From Isohypsibius dastychi (lineage: Eukaryota > Tardigrada > Eutardigrada > Parachela > Isohypsibiidae), in assembly GCA_034696485.1 (NCBI GenBank), contig JAQIWT010000053.1:1-44470 (forward strand): a stretch of 44,470 nucleotides of DNA. The letters run 5' to 3'. The translations under genes and the position numbers were made by a program. The notes below the pieces were generated by a model. The model did not search any database. It saw nothing but the letters and a program-made list of their open reading frames with translations, and was not told the DNA's origin. Below, one piece after another: positions 22,744-32,691 of this stretch (positions within the stretch are counted from its first letter, which is position 1; every line of letters starts with the position of its first letter).

Positions 22744-23770
22744 GTAGTATAATCTAAACTTGACAGCTTTTATGTGAAACCCATTTAGTGTGAGATAATT
22801 TGCGGATAAAAACCGAACACAATTCAGACATCAAAAGCCATCGATTCTAGCGATACTGACGTTTTCAAATTTCAAGAAAATTTAGATCATGCAAGTTCGT
22901 CGAGTAATATTATTCAATATAATAAAGTATTGTTGATTTTGCACTTTTTACGAAAGTCTGTCTGAAAAACATTTCTTCATTTTTCATCATTTTTCATCAA
23001 AACGAGAACGAAAAAGAAGCCAGGAATTGATTTGGTTATTGCTTTCCGTTCTGCCATCTTACGAGAATATAAACATCTGAAAACGCATCTCCACTTGGAA
23101 AAATTCGTCGATTTCGCAGAAACGTTACGCTTCTTGCTTGAGAGAAACATTTTTGCCATATCTCTAGTACATCGATCCGTTACTTTGGTTTGTTCTCACA
23201 TCAGGAAAAAACGTCAGCGAATCAGTTATTCATTATTGTTATGGATGAATATTGTTAGAATATTAGAATGTTAGAACGAATTACTCATGAAGCAGTGATA
23301 CTTGATAACAACTGACTCGCCTAGAAAAAGTACGTCTTAAAATTTTGTTCGTGGATTGTTAATGATCCAATTGTATTTCAAATAGATGATCAAGTTTAAA
23401 GATTACCAGATCAAGTAATCCGAGATGTCTAAGAAAATCTGACGCGCCATTAAACTTTTGGTATTCAGATTTCCTGTGGTCAGTTTGATAGTTTTCACGC
23501 TTGACGGCTGCTCGATAACTATCCCATATGCTCTCTGTCGGGATCCTCCCCGTGGTATCATATTTCATGAATTATGTCTCATGATAGCGAGTGTTAAATT
23601 TGATGGTCTCGGCTGTCAGTGTCAAATCAAGCGCTGGATATTCTTGTGTCATTTATTCTCTATAAGTCGTTGTCATATTTGTTACTTGACTGAAATACTC
23701 AAGCACCCTGTTATTTTTCAAACTTCATAACCTTTTGCACACCGATCCATTCAATAGGGTCACGTCAAAG
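22744..23770. other. AT-rich intergenic region
   Basis: About 1 kb before the dCMP-deaminase homologue. Only short open frames of no coding character and AT-rich sequence are seen. No repeat was recognised. Confidence 0.4.
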
Positions 23771-24370
23771 ATGTCGGATCGCGCCGGAACGGGAGGGGAG
23801 ATAATCGACGACGATTCAGATCAGAACGGCGACACATCGACTTGCGATAGACCATTGTCTCTTCCAGAGCGGTATTTAACATCAGAACAAGCGTTCATGG
23901 AAGCAGCACTGGTTTTCAGTAGATGTTCAAAAGATCCCGTGACGCAGGTTGGAGCTGTCATCCACGATCGAGATGGTCAAATCATGGCATATGGATATAA
24001 TGGGATGCCTTACGACACAGAGGATACTAATGAAATCTGGGAAAAAACTGCCAAGCATGACATCGTGTGCCACGCTGTAATCAATGCTCTTTTGCATAGA
24101 ACTGGAGCCACTACTAGAGGATCCACCATGTACGTAACATTATTCCCATGCAAATCTTGCACTACTGTCATCATCCAGGCCAGGATTGCTAAGCTGATTT
24201 ATTATACTGCCAAAACTAAGGAACCACACACAACAGATATGATAAAGTCAAAGAAAAGGTTTGAGGCGAGTAAGATCGAGGTCCACCTCTATTCGGAATA
24301 TGTGGCGATGAAAGCCCAAAAGATCGGGAGAAACAAAAGAAAAATTCGGGATGTTGATCTCAGCCGCTAG
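23771..24370 (+). CDS. dCMP (deoxycytidylate) deaminase homologue without its catalytic Glu, intronless
   Basis: ATG 23771 to TAG, 199 residues, one exon. dCMP deaminase makes dUMP for thymidylate synthesis. Family blocks occur in order: SKDPVTQVGAVI, GYNGMPYDTED, VCHAVINALLHR, STMYVTLFPCKSCTTVIIQA. Zinc ligands His (CHA) and the two Cys (PCKSC) are kept. The motif is normally His-Ala-Glu, and here it is His-Ala-Val (codon GTA, one base from GAA), so the proton-shuttling glutamate is lost. The frame is open and the rest well conserved, so it is either a recent loss or a maintained pseudoenzyme. The C-terminal 15 residues are unusually basic (NKRKIR). The animal gene usually has introns, so a retrocopy is possible. 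Repeats lie on both sides. Confidence 0.85.
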   Translation: MSDRAGTGGEIIDDDSDQNGDTSTCDRPLSLPERYLTSEQAFMEAALVFSRCSKDPVTQVGAVIHDRDGQIMAYGYNGMPYDTEDTNEIWEKTAKHDIVCHAVINALLHRTGATTRGSTMYVTLFPCKSCTTVIIQARIAKLIYYTAKTKEPHTTDMIKSKKRFEASKIEVHLYSEYVAMKAQKIGRNKRKIRDVDLSR

Positions 24371-24644
24371 CCGTTTCTGGCCATTTCATGATTGGTTTCA
24401 TATTTTGTTTCTGGTTTGAGCTAGTTCCAGTGGTTTTCTTGCCACATCAAATGTACGGGATCTGTTTGATTTAAGAAAATATTTGTTCGTGGTCGAATTA
24501 ATGGACGAGCCTTATGGCCAAACTCCAATATTGTCGAGATTATGAATTTCGCAAATTTCGGCAGAAGTAAAAAAATGGCCCTTCGTGTTGAAAAACAACG
24601 CTTTCTGGGCCGACTGAAAATTACGGATTGATCTGTTCTCCACT
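24371..24644. other. Intergenic region
   Basis: 3' flank of the dCMP-deaminase homologue up to the second dispersed repeat copy. No feature is seen. Confidence 0.3.
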
Positions 24645-25205
24645 CTGTATCACGCCAGGCACGCGGAACAGGCAAAGTTTGTCGAACGTTTTGAAATACC
24701 TAGCTGAACTGCTGTGGACGGTTTTGCTGTCAAAAGTGAACAAAGAAAGGGATAGGATATTTAAAACATCAGTCAGTTGGTCATTCTCTCATTCACCTTC
24801 CAAAGCGCAGTCTACAGTATTCGGAACGGAACGCTGTGCCGCTCACTCACCCGTGCAAAATGTGTAATGTGATCATACCTCTTCGTCTTTCTTCCGATTA
24901 GATCTGGAGCTTTTCCTTGCCTGCAGCCCGTTCCAGACTTTTTGATAAGCCGTGACATGTTATTTCCATAAATCATAAGTACGCTAGTCTCCAAACAAAT
25001 CGGCCATATCGAAAGTGAAATCAGTGAGAGAAGACCGAGACAGCGTGCGGATGGCCTTCTCTATGTGTCTGTCTCTGGACTGGGCCCATATGGCCGATTT
25101 GTTGGGAGACTGGAGTAACAATTGAAACTGGTTTCTCCCAACATATTCACCTGAACGCACCATCGCCGTCGCGATGCGCTTGCAAGTTGGAGCATCATTC
25201 CAATC
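24645..25205. repeat. Dispersed repeat, copy B, interrupted by a small element
   Basis: Counterpart of 21955-22400, about 115 bp longer because a 132-bp element sits at 24982-25113. With that element removed, the minus strand keeps a modest open frame across the junction. Copy A does not keep it, so any coding role is unproven. Confidence 0.8.
24982..25113. mobile_element. 132-bp palindromic element inserted into dispersed repeat B
   Basis: Ends are near-perfect inverted repeats (agtctccaaacaaatcggcc, and ggccgatttgttgggagact, one mismatch). Copy A of the host repeat has AAAAGTAACAATT where copy B has AAGTA, the element, then AGTAACAATT. That gives an empty site and a 4-bp AGTA duplication (24978-24981 and 25114-25117). 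It is non-coding and MITE-like. Confidence 0.85.
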
Positions 25206-25672
25206 CATTGTGGTTTAGTACATTTTTGATTACCACGCGACAAATTTTGTTTGGGCGCCCAATGGACATTCTGTGGTTTGGTCTTGTTACGAGAAATGGG
25301 TTGTCACTGAATTTTGTGCTGTCACAAAGTTTTTGAGAGAACGTCGTATTCTCATTGTGCTGTCGATCTTTGTAGTTTTTTTATCGGCCAGTCGCTCGGG
25401 AAAATTAAGCCGCGGTTACAGTACTTATATATATATGTCTTTCAGATGGTCCATCGCTTTGCGTGCTCAACTCGACATAGTAACAATTATTTATTTTCTT
25501 GAACTTGGTCCCTGAAGAATTGGAGGTTACAATATCGGTACGGTGTGTATTTCTTCCCTGAGTCCGGCCTAACGGTATCGGGTTGAAAGAAAAATGGGAG
25601 ATTTTGGTATTTTATATTCCGTAAAAAGTTTTGTTTTCAACCAGTCTCTTTTAACGGTCAAATTCATATCTA

Positions 25673-25863
25673 TACAAGCAAAACACGCAATCCGACCGAC
25701 CACCTTCTGCGGAATAATCCGACCGACCCCACCCAAAACCGCCCCCTCCAGTCGGTTTACTGAACCCCCTCACGTGTAGAGAGGTATGTAGAGGGGGGCC
25801 TGGTTGGGGTCGGTCGGATTATTCCGCAGAAGGTGGTCGGTCGGATTGCGTGTTTTGCTTGTA
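25673..25863. mobile_element. MITE with perfect 58-bp inverted ends and TA duplication
   Basis: 25673-25730 and 25806-25863 are exact reverse complements, including the flanking TA. Each arm holds two copies of ATCCGACCGACC. The 75-nt centre is G/C rich and holds no frame. Perfect arms point to a recent insertion or to ongoing correction. Confidence 0.9.
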
Positions 25864-26322
25864 CCAAAATATTATTTTCCGGAAAGGTCACTTCATTGGG
25901 GGACGACAAGCGCAGGTGCCAAGACAGGTCGTCCGATACCAGTTGATTCGTGATAGTCATTTCTCTCTATACAGTCAGTGTTGGGGCCACATCTGTGTAG
26001 CAATCTGCTTGTCTCAAATTAGCCCAAAAGAATGGCTTAGAGGTTGGTAAACTCGACAGTAATATCCCATCAAGGCAACCGCTATGATGAAATCCATGAG
26101 AAGTAGATGGAAATTAGAAACCTCTACTCTGTCGATAGAAAATAGAAAAACGCAGCATACCTCATGGTGTGAAAAAACAGCGTTGTTTATGACAACAAGA
26201 AATCAAGCATGCCGAACACACCATCACACACAATAAGCTTGTACCTTTCATCAGAATTTCGACAGAAAGTGACGAAGTAGGTCCCGGAGTTTTCGCGAGA
26301 TATTGTTGATTCACTTTGCTGC
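25864..26322. other. Intergenic region
   Basis: 3' flank of the DRC10 gene up to the MITE. No gene or repeat is recognised. Confidence 0.3.
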
Positions 26323-27709
26323 TTACTTCTTCTTGGCTTTGCCCTTTGATTTCCCTTTTCTCTTACCCTTTTTCCCCTTCTTCTTTTTCTTCTTTTTCCT
26401 GTTCATCCAAAGTTTAAATCTCCACCATCGCTGTATCCTCACAACTGCATTCATATAGCGAAGTAGTTTCTCTTCTTGTGCAACTTCCTCCGCTCTCACT
26501 TTCCTGAGATGACTTATTATCTCATTATGATGTTGTGTAGCCAGCCTTAATGTCGTCAGCTCTCCCTCCATATCATCCACCTTTGCATGATGTTGCATGA
26601 GTATATTCTCCAATCTAGCCTGCTCATTTTCTTCAGCATTCCGTATTCTATTATGCCGATCATCCTGCTGTTCAAACGCTTCATTGAGAAGATCCATCGC
26701 AGAACGGTGTATCAGCTTCGAGAACTCGACCTCTCTTGCCATCTGCAGTCGTCGTTTATACGCATTGTCTTCCTCGAAATCCCTTGTAAACGCCAGATAT
26801 TGCAGTTGGTGCTCAGTGAAATCGGCAGTGTGTTGGAGCTCAACATCGATGCGGGCGTTGGTCTCATACACTTCGTTGTCCATTTCTTTTTCATGAATCC
26901 GCCAAGCTTCAATGGTGGCTCTCAGTTCATTCTTGACCTCTTCCACTGCATGCAGCACTTCTGCTAAATGCGCTTCGGAATCACTTTCTTGACGAGATTT
27001 ATAAGCTTTGGCGGTTTTCTGCAGCTCTAAATAATCGTCATTTTCTACGAGAAAATTCTCCATGGTTTTCAAACGTTCCTCCTCCGGTAGATCATACTCG
27101 ATCAAACCAGAAGTAAGCAGTTCGAGGATCTTGTCCCTTCAACTGGACATTATTGGTAAACGACACGGCAAAGACGTAACTTTCAGTTACCCAAAGTATT
27201 GGTTGCGTTCAATGACCTCTCGTGCGTAGACGTGATCGTACATCGAGTTGATGGCCTTCTCAGCCAGCTTTTCACCCAAATCTCCCGTCGACTGTTTGGA
27301 TTTGCCGACTGATTTTCGATTCATCTCGCTGATCGTATCGAGGACGACGTTTTGGAGAACATTGGTATTCATTCCGCCAGACAAATCCTCTAGCTGAAAT
27401 CAGCACACAAGCTTCAGATATCGCATCATCATTCTCTCAAAAACATTGCCTTCATAGAATCTGATTGATAAACACAAGTAGAATATTATGGATAATGGGT
27501 GCGCCGTTTCCGCACCTTGTTCCGTGAAGACTCACCCGACCCCATCTTTTTCCTTCGGGTTTGTGAAATGGTAAGAGATACTTGAGACGGTTGATCGCTT
27601 TCCTGAACGCATCTTCGATAAGTATCTTTTCAATATCACCAGCATATGGAAATCGCTCCTCCAGACTCATCTGAGCATTCAAACTCGATTCAAATAATGT
27701 AACACGCAT
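26323..27709 (-). CDS. IQCD: Dynein regulatory complex protein 10 (IQ-motif D protein)
   Basis: Exons on the minus strand, 27709-27536, 27393-27191 and 27136-26323, join in frame (1,191 nt, 396 residues). The N-terminal third is helical. LELLTSGLIEYDLPEEERLK, near residue 130, resembles the LLTS block that I remember in DRC10. A long coiled coil follows. An IQ motif (VRIQRWWRFKLWMNRK) sits just before a tail of about 25 Lys and Gly residues, also typical of DRC10. In the nexin-dynein regulatory complex of motile cilia this subunit pairs with DRC9 and helps regulate dynein. DRC9 (IQCG) is the main alternative; the lysine-glycine tail favours DRC10. Confidence 0.65.
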
Positions 27710-27807
27710 TGCGTTAAAAATCCGACCTGGCTTGTTCCGTCGGGGTTAATTCGAATTCGAACGCCGTGCAACACTTTTCAGTTCGATTTGGCTAAACACT
27801 CGCTGTG

Positions 27808-29737
27808 ATGGGTTATGCCGCTCAGCTCACTGATTTGACTTTTCATCTAACTGTGTTTTACCTTTGGTCCTATAATGTATATTATTTTTGTGCGGCTGAG
27901 ATAATTTGGACGCTGCTTAAAGCCTTGACACACAGTCGTCGTCATCATGCAGTGTCCCGTTTGTCGTATTTTTCCGCGCCTAATGAGGACCTCAAGAAGA
28001 AACTGCTCCACGAACAGCCTAATCTGGCCAACCTTCACGCTCCGGATTTCGAGCGGGCAGAATGGATAAACGATATTTTAGGACAAATATGGACCCCCGT
28101 GAACCGCGCATTGCAGAAAATCCTAGCTGGTGTGGTAACCGACCTGATCAATATCGAATTACGAAAGACGCTGAAGGTGTCATTTTCGTTTGTCACTGTC
28201 GATATTGGGACAGTACCGTTCCAGATTGGGGGGATTAAAAGCCATTGCGGGAGCTCAGCCAGAGAGGAGATTTGTCTGGATATCGATATCATTTATAATG
28301 GAGATGCAGCTTTTGTTGTGAAAGTTGGGATTGTGAAGGCTGGAATTCGCGATGTCAAGTTAAGAGGAACACTTCGCGTTCTACTTCGGCCTCTTCTGAC
28401 TGAACCACCAATTGTCGGTAAGATCTGTGATTGTGAGACTAATTTTGACCCAGTACCATGTTGAAAAGTATGGTCTATATTCTCTATACTGACAACTTGT
28501 TTCCAGCTGGTGGGAGATTCTACTTCATAAGGCAGCCGATCATCAGCTACTCCTTCACCAACCAGTTGAATTTCCTGAATTTTGAGTCAATTGCTGGACC
28601 TCTGGATGTCGCTTTCCACGGAATCTTAGGTCGGGTTGCGGTGGCACCTAATGCTGTCGAGGTGGACTTCGTTGGGGACAAATGGCATTACAATGCGGAT
28701 TCGGATCTGCCACGAGGTGTCGTCAGAGTTCACTTGGTATGTAGGCAATTTTGATGACATCCGTGAAACAAGCCCCGACGAGTTGATCACGGTCAACCCC
28801 GAAGGTTTAACTAAAGTGAAGTCCTAACCCATTGTTTCTTTGATAGGTGGAAGCAGATCATCTCAAAGCAGCCACGCTTCATGGCACATCAAGTCCGTAC
28901 GTTCTCTTCACATTCGGTCTAGAACAACGCCGCTCAGAAACAGTGGTCAACAACCTGTTTCCACACTGGGATACCTTCTATCAGTTCGCAGTCCACTATG
29001 AGGACGAGTCACTTCAGCTGGAATACAGAGTTTTAGATGACGACCCACATGCTTCTGTTCACCACGTTATTGGGCAAGGACTGATCGACATCAACAGAAT
29101 CCGAGCAAATGGCTTCATGGAAGAACTTTGCCATCTTGACAAAACCGGAGTGCTGCACCTCAAGTTTGAATGGCTCAACCTGTCAGATCAGTATTCGGAC
29201 TTGAAGCAACAGATTGAGATATGCGAGAAGATGCAAAGAATATCCCACAGCACCATTCCTGTGGCTAAGTTGTACATCACCGTGCATTCGGCCACTCGTT
29301 TGCAGAAGACTGGAAACGAGTTGGATTTGTCGACGAAAGTGGTTGTGACGCTCGGGGATGAACATGCGGAAACCATTGCCTTGGAATCGACCAACAGCCC
29401 CATTTGGAATCAGATCCTTCATTTGTACATCTTCAACATGCCGAAATATGTGGTCAAATTCGATATTGTATCGGTATACGGATCGCTGAGTCATACCGTC
29501 TTCACGCATTCTTACAACTTGGAGGACCTGTTCAAGGAGTCTCACATGAGGTGTGAGAAAAGAGTGCCGCTTATACCGCATGACTCGAAATCCTTCTTCT
29601 CGTTTTCTCTTCTTTGTCGGACGTTTCGACCGAATGAAAAATACTTAGTGCCAGAAGAGAGACCAGAGAAAACGCATTCAAGGCTCGCAAAGAATAAACC
29701 TGATCATCAAGAGCACGGGCCACGGCACCGTCACTAA
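27808..29737 (+). CDS. Extended synaptotagmin (SMP domain and two C2 domains)
   Basis: Exons 27808-28417, 28507-28736 and 28847-29737 join in frame to 576 residues. N-terminal hydrophobic stretches (LTFHLTVFYLWSYNVYYFCA and CAAEIIWTLLKAL) would make the ER hairpin. The SMP lipid-transfer domain follows: ERAEWINDILGQIWTPVNRA, DIGTVPFQIGGIK, LRVLLRPLL, IISYSFTNQLNFLNFESIAG. Two C2 domains come next (from about residues 275 and 415). In the family the protein tethers ER to plasma membrane and moves glycerolipids. Ca2+-loop aspartates are poor: the usual SDPY is SSPY, though RVLDDDP is kept. Human paralogues have three or five C2 domains. The start is 97 nt from the divergent DRC10 start, so the two may share a promoter. 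Confidence 0.85.
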
Positions 29738-30839
29738 AATCTGTCAGAAGTTTTTGAAAAGCCTGGACGTTACGTCGGCGATGGTCAAATCCTGAAACTC
29801 AACTTGCTTTTTTTCTTCTGTTTTTCCGTCCCGAGATTTTGCTTTGTTCTGTATGGTGCCTTAAAAAATATCTCAGACATGCATCCCAGTGGAATCGCAA
29901 TCATCAAAAGAATAAACTGCTTCAAATGAGACAAAATTGGCGATAAACTGTTTGATGAGTATCAGATGCTACTGACCAGGACCAGCTACCAGTTTTGAAG
30001 ATATTGAAATTGGGACTACAGTACATGTACTCTCACCAGAAATACAGTACTGAGCAATCAGTGGAATTAGACCCAACATAGCTGGGTTATAAACCCAACT
30101 ACCCATTTGGACTTCCTGTTCTTCTAGCAAATTTGTAAAGGTAGCTACAGTATGGGTGCGAACATGTGTCCGGCATCAGTACGTCCGCTTGAGACAGCTG
30201 CTTTTGCTGTACCTCATGGGTGAAATTCTCAACCCAGTTATATTAACACACAATCCCGTCGCCACAGTGCTTTCGACGTGATGGAAAGTTAACCGTTCCG
30301 GCTGTATCTGTTTTGATAGAAAAACTTCACGTATGGAATCCTGAAAATTCCTTCGAGTGCTTCGATTTCATCAGGGCTCTTACGACAGCTACAACGCAGC
30401 TCTGCAAGGTTTGTTGCCAGGCGAGGTCGTCTTCGTTCGAATCAACAACCGCGAGCTTGAATTGACTCAATCAAGGCAATCAACAAGACATCACTTTTTC
30501 GATTGCACTATCTTGATAAATATCCTTCTTCGGAATTTCCGGCTGTTTGCTTTTTAATTATTTGTTCATGTTGACATGATGGCGATGGCATAGCACATTT
30601 TGTCGGCCTTTTGATCGAATCACCGTATTCACAAACATCCTAATTCTCATCTGGCTGCCAACATGGCAGGGGTTTTACTGACGCGGAGAAGAGTGGCACC
30701 TGGGGACCCGAGGACAAATTGTGGTTGCGGAATATATGAGAGCCAGAGCGAGCCTGAGCTGAATGAAAGCAAAAGGCAGGCTTTATTCAATTGATTATAA
30801 TCATGATTTTGCAACTTGCCAACTTTGAGCAGAAGAAAA
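29738..30839. other. Intergenic region, 1.1 kb
   Basis: No recognised gene. A 66-codon frame at 30357-30557 lacks known motifs. A 5' exon of the radial spoke gene could be here; an acceptor-like ttgagcag lies just before the first coding exon. Confidence 0.35.
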
Positions 30840-32294
30840 ATGCACATGGGAAACATGATGACAGACCCAAGGATATGGCGAGGCAATACATATTGTATGT
30901 ACCGAAATCAGAAACTGGAGGCCAAAAAAGTTGGTCACATTTCACGTAAATATTTTAAGGAAAAACTTGTCGTCGCTTTTACTGTTTTTATATTATGTTT
31001 CTTCTTGCGTTTCAGGCTGAAGAGGAATATTACAAAAAACGCCTGCTGAAAGCTCGGCCAACCAATCGAGATGATTACCACCGCAAGATGCAGAAGACTA
31101 AACAAGCTGCCATTTTTGAAAATAACCCCCCGGTTGAGGGGCGGAAGCATGGAACAGTTCAGACGGAATTATTTCTGCAAGAGCTGTCTGTCAGGCCAGC
31201 CGAGGCGGATCAGGCCAATCAGACAGACGAGATGCTGGAAAGACCACTCTCCCCAGTGTTTATTCCAGCCAAAACAGGCTTGGATATGACCACCCAGATA
31301 TTGGAGGGTGAATTGTTCCTCTTTGATGTGGAAGTCATGCCTATCCTCGAGTGTCTGAATGGCAAAATCATCGAACAGGTCAGTTTCAGAGTTCAATGTG
31401 AAGAAATCAAACAGTAGCACTGGGAGGTTATGACAAGATCGTAGCAAAAGCTATTTCGTGACCCCGTGTGTTTGCGTATAAACGAGCACGGGTACATACT
31501 TGACTTTCGGACTGAATCCGTGTTACGGATACACTTTTCATTGCAGGCTTTACTGGAAGTTGTTCAAGAAGAAGAGCTGGCTGATATTCGAGCCCAACAC
31601 CGAGCTTTCCAAACTGCCAAGAACTTTGAGAAGGCAGAACAACAACGATTGGTCGACGAACAACGACGGAAACGTGAAGAAAAGGTGTTAGCCAACTTAG
31701 TACATATTCCACTGAGTGTGTTCATGACGTGGAATGTATCGTGCAGGAAATGCGCAAACGTGAGCGGAAAGAGCTCATGAGAAAAGAGCAGGAATTGTCA
31801 GAGAAACTAGCTGCCCATGCTTTCGCTAAGACATATCTACAGTCGCTTGTTCCGAATATTTTCCAAAGACTTCATGAAGATGGCATGTTCTCAAGTCCAA
31901 TTAAAGCAGGTACAATTTCACGCAGGACAACTCTTCATCATGGAAGCCATGAACACGAATAACAACATGATATTTTGTCTGCAGAACTTGATATTTACAT
32001 GGTGCCTTGGTTGGCCGGGAAGGTTAATGCAGCAATCGATGTTCAGATGGCCGTCAACTCATTCATTCAAGGTGATTCGCCAGGTCTGCTGGTCAGTATG
32101 TTAAACAATAACCAGTACCTACTCTAGAGCTTGTTGGGCAAGCGTTAACGGAAAACAAACAGGAACGAGAACAGCTGTGGACGAACATTGTAGACGGGAC
32201 CATAAACACAGGACCAGCAGCCCCGCCGATGCCAACTATGGATACCGTGCCCATTATCACAATCGAACCCAGTCTCGATGCAGTGTACGAATAG
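30840..32294 (+). CDS. RSPH3: Radial spoke head protein 3
   Basis: Exons 30840-30929, 31016-31378, 31547-31684, 31747-31909, 31985-32071 and 32128-32294 sum to 1,008 nt in frame, 335 residues. Family landmarks appear in order: DPRIWRGNTY at the N-terminus, PVEGRKHGTVQTELFLQEL, RPLSPVFIPAKTG, the most conserved block ILEGELFLFDVEVMPILE, then QALLEVVQEEELADIRAQ and a charged helix. RSPH3 dimerises as the stalk scaffold of radial spokes in motile cilia and sperm tails, and its amphipathic helix acts as an A-kinase anchoring site. The protein is shorter than human RSPH3, mainly in the disordered termini. An upstream exon is possible; ATG 30840 is the first in the conserved N-terminal block. Confidence 0.92.
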
Positions 32295-32691
32295 AATAAA
32301 TATATTACACTGCACAAATACACTTTAAAACGAGATACGGATGATTGTCATAATATTGAATTCTTTCAGGCCGACGGATACTGAGGAGAGCCATGATGAA
32401 GCTTAGCTATTTGTGTTCAGGTGACAAAGTTGAAATGACATGGATGAATCTTGTCGACCATTTCTTTTCGAAAACGACTATTTCTCCCGAAAATGACTGA
32501 CTTACACCAGAGAAATACTGATTCAGCATACATAAGGTCGTTACCAAACCGGATATGACCGGGTGGATCAGATCCAACATGAATTCCGATTTGCGTCAAA
32601 ACAAACTGTCAAACGAAAAACATCAGATAAAAAGATAGAAACAATCCGCTATAGCAATAAAACAAAACAAAAATGGTGATCACATCTCAGG
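32295..32691. other. Region between convergent RSPH3 and ERCC8 genes
   Basis: Nearly 400 nt without coding signal. AATAAA-type signals follow RSPH3 (gaataaatat at 32295), and AT-rich sequence precedes the ERCC8 tail. Confidence 0.4.

Noticed and set aside
22977-23274. Small overlapping frames before the dCMP-deaminase homologue
   Set aside because: AT-rich, both strands open over the same bases, no splice signals or motifs.
24984-25208. Minus-strand 74-codon frame beginning MDWNDAPTCKRIATAM as a gene
   Set aside because: It spans the boundary of the 132-bp inserted element, and the other repeat copy does not keep the frame.
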